NCBI GenBank assembly: GCA_965112735.1 | Contig: OZ218956.1 | Coordinates: forward strand, 558,001-622,000 | Direction of reading: 5' to 3' | Source of the DNA: Phaeosaccion multiseriatum | Lineage: Eukaryota; Ochrophyta, other classes | DNA length: 64,000 nucleotides | Part shown: positions 51,394-63,314 of the stretch, in pieces | Layout of the letters: the number at the start of each line of letters is the position of its first letter | Position numbering within the stretch: position 1 is the first letter of the stretch | Made by a program: the position numbers and the translations under genes | Notes under the pieces: model-generated | What the model was told of the DNA's origin: nothing | Database searches by the model: none | Seen by the model: only the letters and a program-made list of their open reading frames with translations

Positions 51394-52508
51394 CTACCTC
51401 CACACCTCTCCTCTGCCTATGCGCCCTGTGGGCGTGTGCGTGGGCGAGTGTGCGGTGAGGGGAGCGCGCCTAACGGGACTGCGGCTTCGTGAGTGTGTGG
51501 GCGTGTGCGTGCGCAAAGGGGAGAGCGAGGGCGAGGCAGAGCGGCGCCCCAAGGGGCTCTGACTCGGGCTTCGTCTCCGAGTGGGAGTCAGGCTCCGTGC
51601 CTCGCCTCTCTCTCTCCGTCTGCCACCACCGAAGAAGGGCCTGCTCGACTGTTCGTGGTCTCCATCCTCCTCCTCCTCCTCCTCCTCCTCCTCCTCTCCC
51701 TCCCTCTCCTCCGCCAGGTGATGCTGGTGGGAGGGTGAGAGCAAAGGGTAAGGCAGGTTGAACGAGTGCTGTTCCATCTTGCGGCTCTTCCTTGTGTGCT
51801 CTCTCCACAGATGCATTGCCGTCGACTCATCGTTCACATGCAAACTCAAGCTCTGCCTCTCGAGCGAAGACAGAACACAGCGCCTCAGCTTCTGTTGGCG
51901 AGTCCACCCCCTCAGCTGCTGCTCGGTATTCTTGAGCGAGGCCGCGATACTCAGTTGCCTTGCCCGCCTTGCCCAGCGGTCCAGGGCGACTGCCAGTTGA
52001 CACCGCTGGCGACGGCGGAGGAGTACATCCCTCAACACAATGAGCCTCCTCCTATTCGCCGCATGGTCCTTCTCCTCCTCCTCCTCCTGCTGCTGCTGCT
52101 GCTGCTGCTCCTGCTGCGCCACCTCCAGAGGCTCCCCCTTCTGTTGCCATCCCTCGGTGCAAATCTCTCGACGAGCGGCCATGAGGAGCGCGGCAGTCTC
52201 TCTCGCCTCTTCGTGCCCTGCGCTGCTGCACTCAGAGAGTGGGCTCCGACTCCCAAGAGAGGGCACCCCATCTCCCCTCGGGATTGAAGCAGTCAGCAGG
52301 CTGTTGGCGGGGGTGGCAGAGGCAAACGCAGACTCCATCCCCCCCCCCTCTTCCTGCCGCCGGTGAGCCTCGCCGGCAAGTCCTACCCGTTCTGTCCCAA
52401 CCCCTCCTCCCCCTCCCCCTCCTCCTCCCCCTCGTCCCCCTCCTCCTCCTCCCCCTCGTCCCCCTCCTCCTCCTCCCCCTCGTCCCCCTCCTCCTCCTCC
52501 TCCTCCTC

Positions 52509-52539
<31 letters not shown>

Positions 52540-53441
52540 TCCACCACCTCCTCCTCCTCCTCTTCGCCACCTCTGCCACGCCAGACGCAGTCTCCTCACG
52601 TTGGCCCTCCGAGTAGCACGCTGCAGCACTTGTGCAACAAAGAAGTACCCCTCCAGAGCACTCACCTCCGCCCTCCCAAGGGCCTCTGTCTCGCCGTTCC
52701 ACTTTCGAAAGGCCCTCCTCATCGGGGCCCTCTCCTCTCCGTCTGCCCTCCGCACCAAGATCCGTGCTAGGGCTCCGTATGATGCCACTTGTCCGTATGA
52801 TGCCACTTGTCGCGCTTGCGCTCGTGCCGGGGTGGGGTCGAGGAGGCGCCCCCTCTCCCTCTCCCTCTCCCTCTCCCTCTCCCTCTCCCTCTTCCTCTCC
52901 CTCTCCCTCTCCCTCTCCACCTCCACCTGCACCTGCGCCCCTCTCCCGTCGTGGAGGAGCCTCCTCCGTGCCTCCGTCTCTGCGCCATGTTCCTCCGACA
53001 GCCGCGGAACCCGTCCAAGCGCTGACGTCAGCACCAAGGGCTCCTGTTCAGGAGACCTCGAGCCCCTCCCTTCCGTCGCCTGTATCACCAACTGCCACAG
53101 GTGCCAGGCCCTCGCCACTTGCCTGCCCTGCACCCGCCTTGCCACTCTACCGAGCACCTGAGCGAGGAAGAAGCGCCCCTCAAAGCCGCGCAGCTCCGCT
53201 CTGGCCTGTGCAGCGGCGTCCTCTCTCCATAGCCTGTTCGTTCGTTCGTTCGTTCGTTCGTCCGTTCGGGGTTAAAAGGAATGAAAGAGGGAGCAAAAGG
53301 AAAATTGACGAGTAGACAAGTTAGTGGCCAACAAGGGAAAGAGATGCTAAGTGATGCGGGGGCATTTGCGTTTGCGTTTGCGAGAACGAGAGGATGGAGG
53401 CCACCAAGGCCGCTATCGAAAAAAGAAAGAATAAAAGAGCG

Positions 53442-53498
<57 letters not shown>

Positions 53499-55115
53499 GG
53501 GCTTCGGGACAAGATTCAGCCCCTCGACGGGAGGGCAGAGGGCAGAAGGCAGGAGGCAGAAGGCAGAAGGTAGAAGGTAGAAGGTAGAAGGCAAAAGGCA
53601 GAAGGTAGAGGACAGAGGACGTGCGAAGTCACTCACTCACCGAAAGGCATTGCCCATGCGCTGTTTGACGGCACTCCGCAAGCACTGCACTGCCAACCTC
53701 GCCGCCGCGGCCTTGGCCCCCTCCCCCTGCTGCAAGCGTACTGCCTGCCGCATCTCGGCCATGGCAGTGGCGCGCCTCCACACCGCCCAGGCCCTCTGAA
53801 GTGCCCTCCTCTGTCGTCGCCGGTCCGTCCTGCCCAGGAGCTGTGCAAGGTGGAAGTATCCTTCCGTGCGACGTTCCTCTTCCCTGCCTTGGGCCTGCGT
53901 CTCCTCGCGCCAGATCCTGACACCCATCATAGTGAGAGGCGCAAGGCCAAAGGGGGGAGGGGGAGGGCTGAGATCGGCACTGATCAATCGATCGTTTGAC
54001 GAGGGCGAGGCAATGAACAACTTAAGGATGACTGAGCTCCAACGAGGGGGGGGGGGGGGGAGTGGCGGGCCGCCTCCCACTGACTTACTGCTACCAGGCA
54101 GACCTCACCCCAGTACTCAACATCAAACACTCAGGCAGTCCTTAGTCCTGTACCTCAACGCGCCGGCCATTCGCTGGCGGGCAGCCTGGAGCAGACAGCG
54201 CGTCATCACCGCAGTCGCCGCCGAGACAATGACATGCTTCCTGTGTGCCTCTTGCTCCCCCTGCCGCCGCTGCAACACCAACTGCCGCTCCTGCTCCTGC
54301 TGCTGCTGCTGCTGCTCCTGCTGCTCCTCCTGCTGCAACGCCAAGGCTGTTCGCCAGGCCCCTTCTCTCCACACCCGCCAGGCCCTTTCCTTGGCCCTCT
54401 GTTCCGCCCTCCTCGCCTGCCGCCCCAGCAGCGCCGCCACGAAGAAGCTCCCCTCCAGCGCCCGCCCTTCCTCTCGAGCGCGGGCAGCGGTCTCCTCCCT
54501 CCACAGGCCCCACGCGCCCCGCAAGGACCTCCTCCGGGCCCTCTCCACCCCCCGGCCCAGCACCTGAGCGAGGAAGAAGTTGCCCTCCAGCCGCCGCTCC
54601 TCTGCCCTGCCTTGGGCCTCTGTGACTTCCCTCCAGCGTCGCCAGAGTCTCCATGCTGTCCTCTTGTGGCGCAGAGCGGCGCTCATCCCCGCCCTTGCGA
54701 GTGCCGACAGCGCCGCCCCTTGCCAGTGTTGCTGCTGTATCACCAACTGCTCCTGCTGTTCCATCCTAACAATGACGCTCTCCTTGCCTGCCCTCTCCGC
54801 CTCCAAGTCTCTCCGCAGCTGCCCCGCCTCCCTCGTCTTCTCCTCAAGCTCCTTCGCAAGGTGCAGTCTCTGCCTCCTGCCCGCCCTCCTGCCCGCCTCT
54901 GCCCTCCACACACCCCACGCCCTACGTACACCTCTGTCTTCCCAACCTCGTATCACCCTCGCCACTCCCGCAAGGCGCGCCCTCGTTGCCTCCTCCTGCT
55001 GCTGCCACCCGCCAACAACAGGTGCCCCCTTCTCTACGTCGCCGTCTCCTCCCTGCTTCCCACGCCGGCGCTTTCTCCCTAACGTTACCACTTGCTCCTC
55101 CTCCTCCTCCTCCTC

Positions 55116-55146
<31 letters not shown>

Positions 55147-58100
55147 TGCTGAAGCTGCTGTACCACCAACTGCTGGTGCTGTACCGCCAACTCTGCCCTG
55201 TCAGTCGCGGCCCTCGCCTCTCGCAGCTGGGCGAGGACCTGCTCCTTCTCCGCCGCTGCACACCGCTGTCTTGCCTTGCCAGCCGCCCAGCGAAGCGCCA
55301 CAAAGCCCCTGAACAGCCTCTCCTGCCTCCTGCTGCTGTCCGGCCTCAACACCTGCCGCAGCAGGGAGCCCCCCACTTGCACATTGGTCCTGACCTGTCT
55401 TTCCCGGAGTGCCTCGTAGTGCTCCTCCTTAGCTTTCCACGTCCGCAGCGCACACACCTCCGCCTCGCTCTCTTGTGGCAGCGATGCACACTCCTTGTCG
55501 AGGGCCTCTTGGAGTCGCTTCTTCTCTCTCTCCGCGCTCGCGAGCTGGCGCCTGATACACATGAGTGAAACTTCGTCCTTCACTTTGGTCTCGTGATACA
55601 CTTGCAGCTCCCTCAGAGCCTCGTCCCTCGCCGCCTCTGCCTCCCTCAGCCTCTCTTGCATCCCTTCCCGGCCTTCCTCCTCCCTCTCCTCGGTCTCCCG
55701 ATATGCCTGCAGCTGACTTCGAGCTTCTTCTCTCGCCGCCTCTGCCTCCCTCAGCCTCTCTCGCATCTCTTCCCGACCGTCCTCGCCCTTCGCCTCGGTC
55801 TCCCGATATGCCTGCAGCTGGTTCAGAGCCTCGTCCCTCGCCGCCTCTGCCTCCCTCAGCCTCTCTCGCATCTCTTCCCGACCGTCCTCCTCCCTCTCCT
55901 CGGTCTCCCGATATGCCTGCAGCTGACTTCGAGCTTCTTCTCTCGCCGCCTCTGCCTCCCTCAGCCTCTCTCGCATCTCTTCCCGACCGTCCTCGCCCTT
56001 CGCCTCGGTCTCCCGATATGCCTGCAGCTGACTTAGAGCCTCTTCTCTCTCCGCCTCTGCCTCCCCCAGCCTCTCTCGCATCTCTTCCCGACCGTCCTCG
56101 CCCTTCGCCTCGGTCTCCCGATATACCTGCAGCTGACTTCGAGCCTCTTCTCTCTCCGCCTCTGCCTCCCTCAGCCTCTCTCGCATCTCTTCCCGTCCTT
56201 GCTCCTCCCTCGCCTCCCTCCATCTCTGCATCGCGATCCGCATGGCCCTGATTCTGCTCCTCTCCACCGCCCGTCGCAGTGCCCCCTCCACCGCCCGTCG
56301 CCGCTCTCTGCCCTCCCTCCAAGACCCCAGCGCGTCGCTCAGCGATTGGCGTGTGCGTCGCTCTCGCCCCTCCTTTGCTGTATGGTACACACGAGTCCTT
56401 TGTCTCCAGCGGCGGAAGGCCCCTCGGCTCTCCTCTCTGGCCCGCTTCTCTCTCCAGATGCGTGCCCCCAAGTCATGGGCCTTGCTGAGACTCAGTCGGG
56501 CGTGAAGGCCCTTCCATGTTGACAGTGCCTGGAGGGAGGGAGGGAGGGAGGGAGGGAGGGGGGGGCGTGTTTCGACGGCCGGAGAGGTTGGCAGATGACA
56601 GCAGAGAACGCGAAGCAGCGTGACGGTGGACCCGCGCCAGCGCCGCTATTGGCGTGACAGAAGCAGAGAGATGAGAGAGAGGAGACAGGTGGAGGGAGAC
56701 AAGGGCAAAAAACAAACAAATCGGCCCTTCCCCACCTCCGTCCCACGGCACCCAACCCCACCTGGCTCTTCCATACGCGGTTCCTCGCCCGTGTCTCCAC
56801 GGCGCAGGCCAAGGCATTTACCCGCTGCCCCCTCTCCTCCATGGCGATGAGCGCCGCCCCCTTCAAGCGTTGCAGAGCCGCCCCCACCCGCCAGTGCTGC
56901 AGCGCTCTCTCCAGGGGCCGCTGCCACCGCCGCCGGAGCAGGTGCGCCAACGCGAAGGCGGCCCCCTGCCGCCGCGCCATGTGCTCTCGGAGCCTCTCGC
57001 TTGCGGCATAGCCCCTCCACTGCATCAAGCGCGTCCTCAGTCGGCCTGCCTGTCTAGAGGAAAGGACTCGGCACACCTGCGAGGCGGCGCGAAGGCGCTT
57101 GCTCCGCGTGTGCGCGCTGCTGCGGAGGCGCTGGAAGGCCCACTGCAGGCGCTGCCGCCGCGCCCCTCGCTGCCGGGCCTTGCAGAGAACAGACAGGGTC
57201 AGCGGCAGCATTGCCCCTCGCCCTTCAGCCGCCTCTGCCCCTGCCTCCGTGGCTGCGCGCCCCCCCCTCCGCCCCGCTTGCCCTTCCCTCTGCTCCTGTT
57301 GCTCCTGCTGTATCACCAACTTGTCTCGCTGCCTCTCCCTTGTCGCTTGGGCCCACCGCGCCCACCTCCGCCTTAACCTCCCCTCTTGCACCCTTCGAAC
57401 CCCGCTCGCCAGCAGCCTCAGCGCAGCCAGGACGACCCTGTCCCGCGCCCTCCCGCTGACGGCACTTGCTTCACGGGTCGCACGGTCCGCCGCTGTAAGA
57501 GCCGCCGCCGCTGCTGCTGCTGCTGCCGCTGCTGCCGGTGCCGTTGGAGTATGCTCCTTGCTGCCACTGGCCGTGTCGTCAACACCTTCCGCCGGCCCTC
57601 CCTCGCGTTTGGTTTTGGCCGCCGCGACGGAGGCCCTCCACCTGCGAAACACGACTTTGCTCGCCCTCAATCGGTGCCGCGTCTTCTTGGCCGCCAGCTT
57701 CTCGACCAGCACCAGACGGTGCTCCTGCAGGCTGTGGACGTGCCTCCTCATACTAGACAGCTCCGCAGCGCTCGCCTGTTGTTGACTCGCCACTCGGAGG
57801 CTGAGCTCTTTCACTGTGCGTCGGTGCTCCCTCTCCATCTCACTCTTGGACCGCAGGACCCGCTTCATCGCCCTCCTCAACCTCTGGTGGCCTCTCCTAC
57901 CCCCGCTGTCCACCAGCCGCTGCAGCACTGCCCGCTGGGCCCTCAGGCTCTCCACGTCCCTTCTTAGCACCGCCACTCGCTGCTCAATCTTGAGGCTCTG
58001 GCGCTGCTTTGCCCCGTGAAGCTCTCCCACCTGCTGCTCAAGCAGGTCGGTGGCGGTGCGCTCCTGCTCCTCCACTCTGCGGAGGTCCACCGCTGCCTGC

Positions 58101-58541
58101 CTGAGCTGCTGTTGCTGCCACGATGAGGCCACTACGTGTGCTTCACGGCCAGCAGGAGCTCCGCCTTCTCTCTCGTCACGCTCACCTCCAAAGGCAGCGG
58201 CACCGGCGGTCCCCAGAGTCCGCTGCGGTAGGGACTGCGGCTCCTTAAGCCCTTCGCCTCGAAAGCCCTCGCCTCGAAAGTGCACCACACCTCTCTCCTC
58301 ACTCCCGTGCTGCTCCTCGGGGGCGGGAGCGAGTGGCAGCGATGGGGAGTGAGCCTCAACCTGCTGCCTCCCCCTCTGCTCCGCAGGTCTGGAGGGTCTC
58401 CCGTCCAGCCCTCCTCCTCCGCCGCCTTCCTCCTCCCTCCCTTCGAGGGCAGAGAGGAGGTGCTCATTGGCCCCCTCCAGGCGACCAATCTCCCTCTGCA
58501 ATTGCTCGAAGTCCTCGGCCTCTCCCCCCTCGGTAGCTGCC

Positions 58542-58582
<41 letters not shown>

Positions 58583-59424
58583 GGAGGGAGGGCACCAAAA
58601 TGCGGTCCCCCAAGTGCCTGTCCCTGCACCTTGGGCATCTTGGTCGGGGGTGTAGGATGCAATGCTCTCCACAAAGGCGTAATTGCCGACAAATACACCC
58701 CCTCTTCCTTCTCTTCCTTCCCCATCCCCCCCAGGCCCGCCCAACACTTCGAGGGTCTCACTCGCCAAGTGGTTGCGGAGTGGAGAAGGCTGGTCGCGGT
58801 TTTCTATCTCAGCGTTGTAGCGGGCTTCTGCCTCGGGGGACGTCCTGCCCCCGCTACTCTTCCCGCGTGCGCCTCCCATCCTTCCACTACTTCGCCCTCG
58901 ACTCTGCCCCTGCCCCTGCTGCTGCCGGTGATGATGGTGGTGATGGTCATGATTCAGCTTACGTAGAGGACTCCTGGATGAGCAGGAGGTGTTTGCTTCT
59001 CCTTCTCCTCCACCTCCTTCTCGCCCGTCCCAAACACCGTACTGCATCTGCAAGGTATCCATGGTGTCTCGAGCGGTGGCGAGAGCTTCATGCAGCTGCG
59101 AGGGGTGCGGTAAGTGTGGACAAGCATACGTTTGGGTAATGGTCCGGTGTCAAACCCGTCCAATCCTCGACTGTCCCAAACGTTGCATACCTCGTCGTCG
59201 AGCGGGGGGGGCTCCTGCCGTTGGTAGCAGCCCTCTTCCGACCCATCCGGGCTGTCTTCCTCCTCAATCCTTCGCCGTCGCCGCCGTCGCCGCTCCCCTC
59301 GTCTACCATCTGCTCCAGACGTCGCAGATCGGGTGGAAGTTGGCGCCCTGCCGTCGGGGAGGAGGCGTCGCTTTGCAGTTCGCAGTGTCGGCGCTTGCCC
59401 TTCGCTCGGGGGCGGGACTACCAT
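51394..59424 (-). CDS. Giant SFI1-like Trp-repeat and coiled-coil protein
   Basis: Five exons: 59424-59191, 59095-56762, 56528-54154, 53916-53641, 53233-51394; about 2,352 residues, phases closing. The N-terminal third is low-complexity, then helical with many A..RW..W and AWxxWR units, as in centrin-binding SFI1 proteins of centrosomes and spindle poles. The middle holds six tandem 35-residue (five-heptad) coiled-coil units around 55572-56205, each of the type EEMRERLREAEA...SQLQAYRETE. Further on, five copies of a longer module LEGxFFxAQxLGRxxRR...RAWxxWR occur near 54570, 54440, 53845, 53180 and 52640. The C-terminus is Ser/Arg/Pro-rich. Poly-Ala, poly-Gln, poly-Gly and poly-Glu runs reflect triplet repeats. 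The SFI1 assignment rests on the spaced Trp pattern only. A centrosome/basal-body scaffold is inferred, and an unrecognised intron near the 3' end is possible. Confidence 0.75.
52398..52560. repeat. (CTC)n-rich array, coding
   Basis: Reads as a Gly/Arg-rich stretch in SFI1-like exon 5 on the minus strand. Confidence 0.85.
53443..53496. repeat. (CA)n dinucleotide array
   Basis: About 27 CA units in the intron between SFI1-like exons 4 and 5. Confidence 0.95.
55572..56205 (-). repeat. 105-bp coding minisatellite (six 35-residue coiled-coil units)
   Basis: Six in-frame copies inside SFI1-like exon 3. 35 residues equals five heptads, so each unit extends the coiled coil without phase slip. The fourth and sixth units share the substitution RDEAL and alternate with REEAR units, suggesting a two-unit duplication. 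Confidence 0.92.
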
Positions 59425-59601
59425 GTCAAACGCTCAAAAGCGCTTACTTACACATAACTACGCTCCCGAAGGACTCTCTCCCTTCCCATCTCTCGTCTTA
59501 TACCATACAGTACTGAAACAGGAGAGAGGGGGAGGAGAGGAGAGACATCACATCGAAATGATGATTTCAAACGAAAAAAATCCATCTAGTGCCATCCAGC
59601 A
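59425..59601. promoter_or_regulatory. Short divergent intergenic region (SFI1-like / MABP)
   Basis: 177 bp between opposed start codons. It must hold both core promoters. An AT-rich run lies near 59560-59585, next to one partial copy of the GTGCCATCCAG-type dispersed motif. Confidence 0.4.
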
Positions 59602-59916
59602 ATGGCCGACTCGTCTCTCTCGGCCACCTCGCCACCTCCTTTCTTAGGGGGGATGGACGATTGGCTTATTGATAACGGCAGATCTCTCGCCAGTATAGCG
59701 AAGAGGATCTTAAGTCCGATGAGCTCCTCGCACGACCTCGGGAACGCCGCGGATGAGGAGCTCAAGGGGATGAAAGTGGAGAAGGGGAGGGGGGAAGATC
59801 GGGCGAAAGAAGGGATGGGAACCAGCGGGGACAGCTCGGAAAGTGATACCGCAGCGCTTGAAGAAGCAGAAGCTTCATCAGCGACGGCGGCGGCAGCAGC
59901 AGAAGCTGAAGCAGCA

Positions 59917-59953
<37 letters not shown>

Positions 59954-62121
59954 CAAGGAGAGCGAGCCAGAAAGTACGAGAGGGACAGATACAGGACGCC
60001 CTAGAACGGCTCCTACGATCCCTAGGTCAGCAGCCTAGTGTAGGAAGGGGACTTCGTTGCAAGGTCGCCGGGCGAGGGGATGAAGTCCAGTCTTCCAAGG
60101 AGGGAGAGGTGGCAGGGAGCGCGACGACAACGCTCTCAGCTTGCACCTCAATGTCAAGCGTGAGTGAGTCTGTTTCTTCGACAGAGCCCCCTTCTAAAGC
60201 CGCAGCAGTAGTAGCGGAAGGAGTGGGAGGCAGGCCGGCGGCGCAGAGCCTCCCCCCCCTGGCCTCGGGCATGGCAGGAGGGAGGTCGAGATCTGCTCCA
60301 GGCTCGTCGCCGTACTGCCTGGCTCAAAGCTCGCAAAGCGCACGGCAGGGTAGGGACCATCTGTCTCCCTCGGCTCAATCTGAGAAGGAGGCTACTTCTT
60401 CCTCTTCCTCTTCTCTTTCAGCAATCGTCACCGCCGCGCCGACCGCTGCAAGCCTCGATGACGCAAACAGCGGCGGAGTGCTTTTGCCCTTTGCAGAGGA
60501 GATGAGCTTCTTCATGGACTATCTCTACCCTTCCACAGAGGAGCAACAAGCCCGAGCAGAGAGCACCGGCAGCAGCGACGGAGAGGGGCCTCGGGTGGAG
60601 GATACCGAAGCCGTGCTGCTTTCGAACCCTACCTCGCCGAGCTTCTCGCCCCCTGAGGTTGGTGGCGCGAAGGGGGGAGGGGGAGGGCTAAAGAGGAGGA
60701 GGACGATGAGCTCTTCCACTGGCTTGACGAGGACCTCCTTTGGCTTCTGTGGGCGGCTGGAGAAGCTCCAGCCGCGCTATCCATCGCGGCGCTCCACGTC
60801 CATGAGACACGCCCGCCCCCGCTCGCCCCCCGCCAAGGAGGCAAAGGAGGGTCAACAGGGCCAGCACCAGGGGCAGACACAGGGGCAGGGGCAGGCGGAA
60901 ACGCGGAAGTGGGGGGGGGGGGGGGGGGGCCCGACAGAGCTCAGAGAGAACTCTTGGGCCCAATCGTGGATATCATTGCGGTGAATGGGCTGGACCCCGT
61001 ACCCAAGGGTTATTCCAAGGTAAGTCTTACGTGAGGGGTATACAGACAGCAGTGGGTGGGCGGCGGCTCTTCCTATTATGTTGTGCTACTTGAACTCTGT
61101 GTGGCTGTGTGGCTGTGTGGCTGCTCTTGATGGGTGGAGACTACAGAGAGTGGGGCCTCCTCCTACCTGTCCCTAATCGTGCTCGAACGCTGGCCAGCTG
61201 ATATTACTCCTTCTCCTTCTCCTCCTCCTCCTCCTCCTCCTCCTCCTCCTCCTCCTCCTCCTCCTTCCTCCTCCTTCCTCCTCCTCCCTCCTCCTCCCCC
61301 TCCTCCTCCTCCCCCTCCTCCTCCTCCCTCCTCCTCTTCGTCACCACCCCCACCCCAGATCGAGGCCACAGTGGGCGGTCACCGAGCCGAGCTCAACCAC
61401 GGGGCTGGAATCGGCAGCAGCTCCTCCCCTTCCTCCGTCAGCCCGCTAAACCAGGTGTACTTGTGTGTCAAGAGGCACGAGGGGTGGGCTGACTGGACAG
61501 GCTCTGCCGTTACGGGCCTCACAGTCGTGTTTGAGGAGCAGGCGGAGTTCGTTCCGACCACCTTCTGGTGCGTGTGTCTGTGTGCGTGTGTGTGTGTGCG
61601 TGTGTGTGTGTGCGTGTGTGTGTGTGTGCGTGTGTGTGTGTGTGCGCGTGTGTGTGTGCGTGTGCGTGTGTGTGTGTGCGACCGTATGTGTATGTGTGCG
61701 TGAGTTCGGAGGATCAATGGCGTGTCAGTCGTTCAGAGTCGATGAAAGGGGGGGCGAAGCGACAACGGCGATTGTCAATGAGCCCTCCCCTCCTCCCTTT
61801 AATCAAGCCTTGGCCTTAGCGTTGGCCTTAGCCTTGGCCGTGGTGTGCAGAATCAGAATCTCTGCTCCCGCCCTCACACCTGTCCCCCCTCCTGTTCTCT
61901 CCGTGGCGCCATACACACGAACGCACGCGCGCACAGCGTGGTGAAGCGTCGTTCGCTGAACGGTACTTCTCAAATGATGGACTTCAACGCCAACGGACAC
62001 TTCAACAGACCGTCCCCCCGGGGGCACTCCACCTCCCCCTGGTCCAGCAGCTCCTCCCCCTCTGGGCACGGGCTCTACTTGTGCTTCAAGAGAGGCGTCG
62101 GCAACCCCATCTGCGACATTC

Positions 62122-62163
<42 letters not shown>

Positions 62164-62197
62164 GGGTGTGTGGGTGGGTGGGTGTGTGTGGGTGTGG

Positions 62198-62228
<31 letters not shown>

Positions 62229-62271
62229 GGGGTGGGGGGGTGGGTGTGTGGGTGTGGGTGTGTGGGTGGGT

Positions 62272-62356
<85 letters not shown>

Positions 62357-63281
62357 GGTGGGTGTGTTTGTGTGTGTATATGGGTGTGTGTGTCTCTCCT
62401 CTGTCAGTCAGTCAGTCAATCAGTCAGTCAGTCCGCTTTGCACCTATCTTGCCCTGTTTCCTGCCTCCCTCCCGCCGCCCCCGCCTGCTGAAGCGTCGAG
62501 ACTGACTGCTGATAGGCTGCGTGTGCTCCCTGCCATAAAGTCTGAAACGGCTCTCCTCCCTATTACGAAACTGAAAGTCAAGCCACCCTCTCGCCTCCGC
62601 AGGTCCGCATCCCTATACTTAGCGAGGCCGGAGAGGAAGTGCCTCAGGGCTATTGTGAGATCGACGAGAGCCCCAGTGGGAGAGTCGCCAACTTCGGTAA
62701 CCATAGCACCAACGCGGGCACTGCCGTTCGAAGGCTGTGCTACAAGCAGCACTTCATCTCCCTCCTTCCCCTCCGAGCCGTCCCCCGCTTCTGGTGTGGG
62801 GCAGCGATGGGAACGGAGGGGAGGATGGCAGAGAAAGGGAAGATGGCAGTGGAGGACAGGATGGCAACAGAGGGGCAGCAAGCACAGGCGAGCGAGGAGC
62901 AGCAGCAGCGAGAAGAGGAGCAGGAGGGGGCAGAGGGGTGCTTCCTTGTGAAGCACCAACACGCTCCCCTCCTGCCCTTGGGCTGGGACGTGGAACTCGT
63001 GGAGGCGTGCAATATCGCCTCCGTCATGCTTCTCATTGACACAAGCGGGGCAGCCCGCAGGGGGCAGGGGGGGCAGTTGGTGATACAACAGCGGGGAAAG
63101 GAGGGAAGGCAGCTCAAGGCAGCGCGAGGAGAAACGCCACAGAGCCAAATGGGAGTGAGCTGCGGCGAGGAGACGGAGCAGCAGAAGGGGGGGCGCCGAA
63201 GCCTTTCGCTACCTCCCCCCCCTCGGAATCGATCTGCGAGCTCTTGGGGGGGAGAAGGTGATACCGACGCCGCTGCTGCTG

Positions 63282-63314
<33 letters not shown>

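Noticed and set aside
55565-56322. Antisense frames with Pro/Ser repeats opposite the SFI1-like coiled coil
   Set aside because: They mirror the 105-bp coding repeat. The sense frame has heptad periodicity and joins neighbouring exons in phase.
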